Source: an uncultured Alphaproteobacteria bacterium
GTDB taxonomy: Bacteria > Pseudomonadota > Alphaproteobacteria > UBA2966
Direction of reading: 5' to 3'
DNA: 64,000 nucleotides
Assembly (NCBI GenBank): GCA_958295725.1
Contig: OY282368.1
Span: 1,944,001 to 2,008,000, forward strand
The notes beneath the pieces were generated by a model. The model was not told where the DNA came from. It saw only the letters and a program-made list of their open reading frames with translations, and searched no databases. Both the position numbers and the translations under genes were made by a program. Below are positions 59,966-64,000 of this stretch, in pieces (positions within the stretch are counted from its first letter, which is position 1; the number at the start of each line of letters is the position of its first letter).

Positions 59966-62900
59966 ATGACCGTCATCGTCGACAACAGACACCGCCGGGT
60001 GGGGGAGTTCCTGCGCGAGCGCATCGAGGCCGGTTCGGACCTGTCGATCGTCTCGGCCTATTTCACCATCTACGCCTACGAGGCCCTGCGCGACGCGCTG
60101 GAGAAGGCCGGAAGCACGCGCTTCCTCTATGGCGAGCCGCGAGGCGTCGGCGCCATGGACCCCATGGGCGACGAGCCGAGGTTCTTCCGCCTGAACGACG
60201 ACGACGGCATCGAGCTGGGCCGCGTGCTGGCGCAAAAGCCGCTGGCCCGCGCCTGCGCCGCCTGGATCGACAGGCAAGTCGAGGTCCGAACGATCGGCCG
60301 CGCCAATTTCCTGCACGGCAAGCTCTACCACGTCGCGGGCGGGAACGGCGCCGCGGCGCTCGTCGGGAGCTCGAACTTCACGCGCCGGGGCCTGGGCCAC
60401 GGCGCGGTTCCCAACGTCGAGCTCAACCTGGAGGTCCGCGACGAAGCCGACCGGACGGCGCTCCTCCGCTGGTTCGACGACCTGTGGGGCGACGAGAGCC
60501 TGACCCGCGACGCCAAGGACGAGGTCCTGGCGGCGCTGGAGCGCCTGGGCGCGGCCCACGCGCCGGAGTTCGTCTATTACAAGACCCTGTTCCACGTCTT
60601 CGAGGACTGGTCCGCCCGCCAGGGGGAGCGGGAAGGGCTGCTTCGGGACGTCCATCTCCACGACACGGCGATCTGGCAAGCCCTTTACGAGTTTCAGAAG
60701 GACGGTGCGACCAGCGCCATCAACCGCCTTCTGCGGCACAACGGCTGCATCATCGCCGACAGCGTGGGGCTGGGAAAGACGTGGACGGCGCTCGCCGTCG
60801 TCAAGTTCTTCGAGCTGCGCAACGAACGGGTGCTGGTGCTCTGTCCCAAGAGGCTGGAGGACAACTGGGTCCGCTACACCGCGTGGGCGGGATTCCGCAA
60901 CAACCCGTTCGAGAAGGACCGCCTGAACTACGCGGTGCGCGCGCACACGGACCTGAGCCGCTACGAAGGCAAGGCCGGAGCGGTCGATCTCTCCCGGTTC
61001 AACTGGGGCGCGTTCGATCTCGTCGTCATCGACGAATCGCACAACTTCCGCAACGAGGGTCGGGACCGGACGGACGAAGCCGGCAACGTCGTCAGGCGTA
61101 GCCGCTACAACCGGCTGCTGGAGGAGGTCGTCAAGGGCAGCGTGCAGACCAGGGTGCTGATGCTCTCGGCGACGCCGGTCAACACCAGCCTGCGCGACCT
61201 GCGCAACCAGATCTACCTGATGACCGAGAAGCGCCGGGACGCGTTCCGCGAGGCGCTGGGCATCGGCGACATCCAGGTCATGTTCGGCGTCGCCCAGCGC
61301 GAATTCCAGCACTGGGAGCAAGCACGCCGGCGCGGCGGGCCGGCGGACAAGGCCGCCCTGATCGAGAACCTGGGCGCGGATTTCCTGACACTTCTCGATG
61401 CCCTCACCATCGCCCGGTCGCGCGACCACCTGCGCCGCTTCTATCCGGCGGTCACCGAGCGGATCGGCGGCTTTCCCCGGCGGGCGAAGCCGGAGAACCT
61501 GTACCCGCCGACGGACGGCGAGGGCGAGCTCTCCTACGACGGTCTGCACGAACGGATCGGGGACTTCCGGCTCGCGGTCTACACACCGTCGCAATACCTG
61601 AAGGACACGTCCGGCCTGGAGGAGGAGAAGGCGCGGCTGCATTTCGATCAGCGCGACCGCGAGCGCTTCCTGATCGGCATGATGCGCGTCAACCTGCTCA
61701 AGCGCCTCGAAAGCTCCGTCCATGCCTTCGCGCTGACGGCGGGGCGCATTCTCGACAGGATGGACGAGCTCGACCGCCGGATCGAGGCGTGGCGAGCGCG
61801 CGGCGGCGAGGACGATATCGACGTCCGTCCCGACGAGGACGACGAGGACGAGGAGTTCACGGTCGGCCGGAGGCGCCGCTACCGGCTGGACGAGCTCGAC
61901 ATCGACCGCTGGCGACAGGATCTGCGCGAGGACAGGGAGGTCTTCGAGGACCTTCACGACCGGGCGAAACGGGTCACCATCGAGCGCGACGCCAAGCTGG
62001 CCGGGTTGAAGGCGCTGTTGCGGCGCAAGATCGAGGCGCCGGCCGCGGACAAGGACGGACGCGCCAACCGCAAGGCGCTCGTCTTCACGACGTTCGCCGA
62101 TACCGCCCGCTACCTGTACGACCATCTCGCGGACCGTGCGCGCGACGAGCCGAGCGCCCGCGTGGCGCTGGTCACCGGCGGCGACGGCAACCGGAGCACG
62201 GCCGGTTCGTCGCGATTCGACGACATTCTGGAAGGCTTCGCACCGAGGGCGCAGAACCGGGGCGACAAGAGCGACGGAGGCGACGAAATCGACATCCTGA
62301 TCGCGACCGACTGCCTGTCGGAGGGACAGAACCTCCAGGACTGCGACCTCGTGGTGAACTACGACATCCACTGGAACCCGGTGCGGCTGATGCAGCGCTT
62401 CGGGCGCATCGACCGGCTGGGGAGCCGCAATCGGGAGGTCCGCATGGTCAACTTCTGGCCGACGGCGGACCTGGAACGTTACCTGGACCTGAAGAACCGC
62501 GTCGAGGCGCGGATGGCGCTGGCGGACGCGACGGCGACCGGCCTCGACGACCCGTTGAGCGAGGACGCGGCGCGGGGCGATCTGGCGTTCCGCGACGAAC
62601 AGTTGAAGCGGCTGCGTGACGAGATTCTCGACATCGAGGACGCCGACGACAGCGTGAGCATGAGCGATCTCACGCTCGACGACTTCCTCGCCGACCTGTT
62701 GCGCTACATCCAGCAACACCGCGCGGCGCTCGAAGCCGCGCCGTTCGGCCTCCATGCCGTCGTCCCCGCCCGCCCGGCGGCCGAGTCCCGGCGCGAAGGG
62801 GCGCCCGACGCGATCCGGCCCGGCGCGATCTTCTGTCTGAGGCGCAAGACCGGATCGGCGGAGCGGACGCCGAACCGCCTGTGGCCTTATTTCCTCGTTT

Positions 62901-63277
62901 ACGTCCGCGACGACGGAACCGTGCGTTACGGCTTCCGGCGGGCACGGCAATGCCTCGCCCTGTTCCGAACGCTCGCCGCCGGCCGGTCGGAGGCCGCGGC
63001 GGCCCTGGAAAACGCGTTCGACCGCGAGACCGACCACGGCCGGCGGATGGAGAAATACGACAAGCTGCTTGACGCGGCCCTGCGGAACATCGCCGCGACC
63101 TTCCGCGGCGCGCAGCTTCAGGCGCTCGCCCGCGAGCGCGGCGCGGCGCTCGCGAAGGCGTCCGAACGGCCCGGCGGCGCCGATGACTTCGAGTTGATCA
63201 CCTGGCTCGTCATCGCCGACACCCATGACACGGCGGAAGACGGAACGGCGGACAACGGGACTCCGAGCGATGCGTGA
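59966..63277 (+). CDS. PLD-domain SNF2-type helicase (restriction/defence type)
   Basis: 1103 aa. The N-terminus (1-180) is a phospholipase D-like domain with HGKLYHVAGGNGAA and SSNFTRRGLGHG, the HxK-type motif. A DEAD/SNF2 helicase follows: Walker A ADSVGLGKTWTALAV near 266, DESH in VVIDESHNFRNEG, motif III LSATPVNTS, and in the second half FTTFADTARYLYDHL and QRFGRIDRLGSRNREV (motif VI). An acidic hinge (DDDEDEEF, about 630) separates the halves. The C-terminus (about 920-1103) is unassigned. ATP-driven translocation on DNA is expected. It overlaps the methylase gene by 8 bp. Confidence 0.88.
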   Translation: MTVIVDNRHRRVGEFLRERIEAGSDLSIVSAYFTIYAYEALRDALEKAGSTRFLYGEPRGVGAMDPMGDEPRFFRLNDDDGIELGRVLAQKPLARACAAWIDRQVEVRTIGRANFLHGKLYHVAGGNGAAALVGSSNFTRRGLGHGAVPNVELNLEVRDEADRTALLRWFDDLWGDESLTRDAKDEVLAALERLGAAHAPEFVYYKTLFHVFEDWSARQGEREGLLRDVHLHDTAIWQALYEFQKDGATSAINRLLRHNGCIIADSVGLGKTWTALAVVKFFELRNERVLVLCPKRLEDNWVRYTAWAGFRNNPFEKDRLNYAVRAHTDLSRYEGKAGAVDLSRFNWGAFDLVVIDESHNFRNEGRDRTDEAGNVVRRSRYNRLLEEVVKGSVQTRVLMLSATPVNTSLRDLRNQIYLMTEKRRDAFREALGIGDIQVMFGVAQREFQHWEQARRRGGPADKAALIENLGADFLTLLDALTIARSRDHLRRFYPAVTERIGGFPRRAKPENLYPPTDGEGELSYDGLHERIGDFRLAVYTPSQYLKDTSGLEEEKARLHFDQRDRERFLIGMMRVNLLKRLESSVHAFALTAGRILDRMDELDRRIEAWRARGGEDDIDVRPDEDDEDEEFTVGRRRRYRLDELDIDRWRQDLREDREVFEDLHDRAKRVTIERDAKLAGLKALLRRKIEAPAADKDGRANRKALVFTTFADTARYLYDHLADRARDEPSARVALVTGGDGNRSTAGSSRFDDILEGFAPRAQNRGDKSDGGDEIDILIATDCLSEGQNLQDCDLVVNYDIHWNPVRLMQRFGRIDRLGSRNREVRMVNFWPTADLERYLDLKNRVEARMALADATATGLDDPLSEDAARGDLAFRDEQLKRLRDEILDIEDADDSVSMSDLTLDDFLADLLRYIQQHRAALEAAPFGLHAVVPARPAAESRREGAPDAIRPGAIFCLRRKTGSAERTPNRLWPYFLVYVRDDGTVRYGFRRARQCLALFRTLAAGRSEAAAALENAFDRETDHGRRMEKYDKLLDAALRNIAATFRGAQLQALARERGAALAKASERPGGADDFELITWLVIADTHDTAEDGTADNGTPSDA

Positions 63278-64000
63278 AGCCCCGGTCGAGGCACTGTCCG
63301 CCTTCGCCGGGGCAGGGTCCGCGAGGGACGGGGCCGCGGCATTGCTGGGCGCGCTCGGCTACCGGAGCGCGCGGACGGAGGACCTCGGCGGCGTGGAGGG
63401 GTTGCTCGGGTTGTTGAGCGCGGGCGGCGGATTGACGGAGCGGCGGCGGGGACTGTTCGCCTCCTGGCGTTCGGCCGATATCGTCTTTCAGGTCACCGGG
63501 GAGGAGATCGGCGACGGTACAGACCGCCCGGACCTGTTCCAGGACTTCGACCGGGGGCGCGCCAAGTCGTTCCTGTTCGTGGCGGCGGACCTCGAGGACC
63601 GCGCCTGGAGCCGGACCGAACTGGCGGAGACGGCGCGCGCCGTCAATCGCGGGTTCCTCATGCCGGTCGTCGTTCTGTTCCGTCACGGCGCGGCCCTGAC
63701 CCTGGCCGTCGTCCACCGCCGCGCCCACAAGCGGAACCCGGACCGCGACGTGCTGGAGCGCGTGACGCTGATCAAGGACATCCGCGCCGCGGACCCGCAC
63801 CGGGCGCATCTCGACATCCTCGCCGACCTCGCGCTCCCCCGTCTGATCGAGGCGCACGGCGTCCGCGATTTCGACGGCCTGCACGCGGCGTGGGAACGGA
63901 CGCTCGACATCGAGGCGCTCAACCGCCGCTTCTATCGCGATCTGTTCGAGTGGTTCGAGCGGGCGGTGGCGGAGTGCCGCTTCCCCGACGACGGCGCCGG
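63270..64000 (+). CDS. Eco57I-type restriction-modification methylase, N-terminal part, cut by the right edge
   Basis: Open from ATG 63270 to the end of the window (243 codons, no stop). The 8-bp overlap with the helicase end supports translational coupling. The N-terminal region shows FLFVAADLEDRAWSRTELAE, VNRGFLMPVVVLFRHGAALT, HRRAHKRNPDRDVLERVTLI and FYRDLFEWFERAVAECRFPD, a pattern of large Eco57I/type-IIG-like methylase proteins. The methyltransferase motifs (NPPY) would lie downstream, outside the window. Confidence 0.8.
   Translation, partial: MREAPVEALSAFAGAGSARDGAAALLGALGYRSARTEDLGGVEGLLGLLSAGGGLTERRRGLFASWRSADIVFQVTGEEIGDGTDRPDLFQDFDRGRAKSFLFVAADLEDRAWSRTELAETARAVNRGFLMPVVVLFRHGAALTLAVVHRRAHKRNPDRDVLERVTLIKDIRAADPHRAHLDILADLALPRLIEAHGVRDFDGLHAAWERTLDIEALNRRFYRDLFEWFERAVAECRFPDDGA

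Overview
The window is high-GC DNA from an alphaproteobacterium, probably marine. Support for this comes from a TrcR/DUF1013 protein, a DUF1192 protein, Coq7, a methylsuccinyl-CoA dehydrogenase of the ethylmalonyl-CoA pathway, a cupin DMSP lyase, and TRAP and FbpABC transporters. It reads as a chromosome with dense, mostly short operons. A Rhodospirillales-like lineage would fit, but the sequence alone does not fix it.

Layout. 0-4.7 kb: a minus-strand isoprenoid operon (HDAC-like amidohydrolase, xseB, ispA, dxs, tlyA). 4.7-8.3 kb: a scarred accessory region with a small orphan gene, a copy of a lipoprotein 5' end, an IS481-type leader fragment, an array of 46-bp tandem repeats, and a TbpB-like lipoprotein gene cut by an IS5/IS427-type element. 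8.4-20.5 kb: dps, propionyl-CoA synthetase with three tandem SDRs, trcR, DUF1192, an O-acetylhomoserine sulfhydrylase, rpmE, a two-subunit TPP decarboxylase (ComDE-like), nadK and moaA. 20.6-21.5 kb: a GrdB/PrdB-type selenoprotein gene with an in-frame TGA and a SECIS-like hairpin. 21.6-31.2 kb: CmcJ-like oxidoreductase, ketopantoate reductase-like protein, epimerase, ALS-like TPP enzyme and a TRAP transporter. 31.4-35.4 kb: FbpABC iron transporter. 35.6-40.9 kb: amidase, cupin, DMSP lyase, tRNA-Leu(CAA), YqaA-like, DsbB-like, coq7, HNH endonuclease. 41.2-43.4 kb: an IS481-type transposase remnant upstream of a Slam-like outer-membrane protein. 43.4-48.9 kb: esterase, DNA glycosylase, gluQ, mcd, PEBP-like protein. 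49-50.4 kb: toxin-antitoxin-like modules, one carrying an unusual fused antitoxin. 50.4-59.9 kb: catabolic genes (two TauE exporters, HIBADH-like, Fe-alcohol dehydrogenase/maleylacetate reductase-like, SDR, class II aldolase, two Rieske oxygenases with a small subunit, dienelactone hydrolase). 60-64 kb: a PLD-SNF2 helicase followed by an Eco57I-type methylase that runs off the edge, a probable restriction/defence pair.

Main discoveries. (1) An in-frame UGA makes a 291-aa selenoprotein out of what looks like two genes. (2) Removing the IS and one TA copy exactly restores a 313-aa TbpB-like lipoprotein. Its promoter block is repeated ahead of the Slam-like exporter about 35 kb away, suggesting one split surface-lipoprotein system. 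(3) A PIN toxin is preceded by a protein joining a DUF7662-like N-terminus to an antitoxin-like tail, with a perfect palindrome before its ribosome binding site and a decayed copy of the same domain upstream. (4) A 46-bp, substitution-only minisatellite has a solo unit that shares both flanks.
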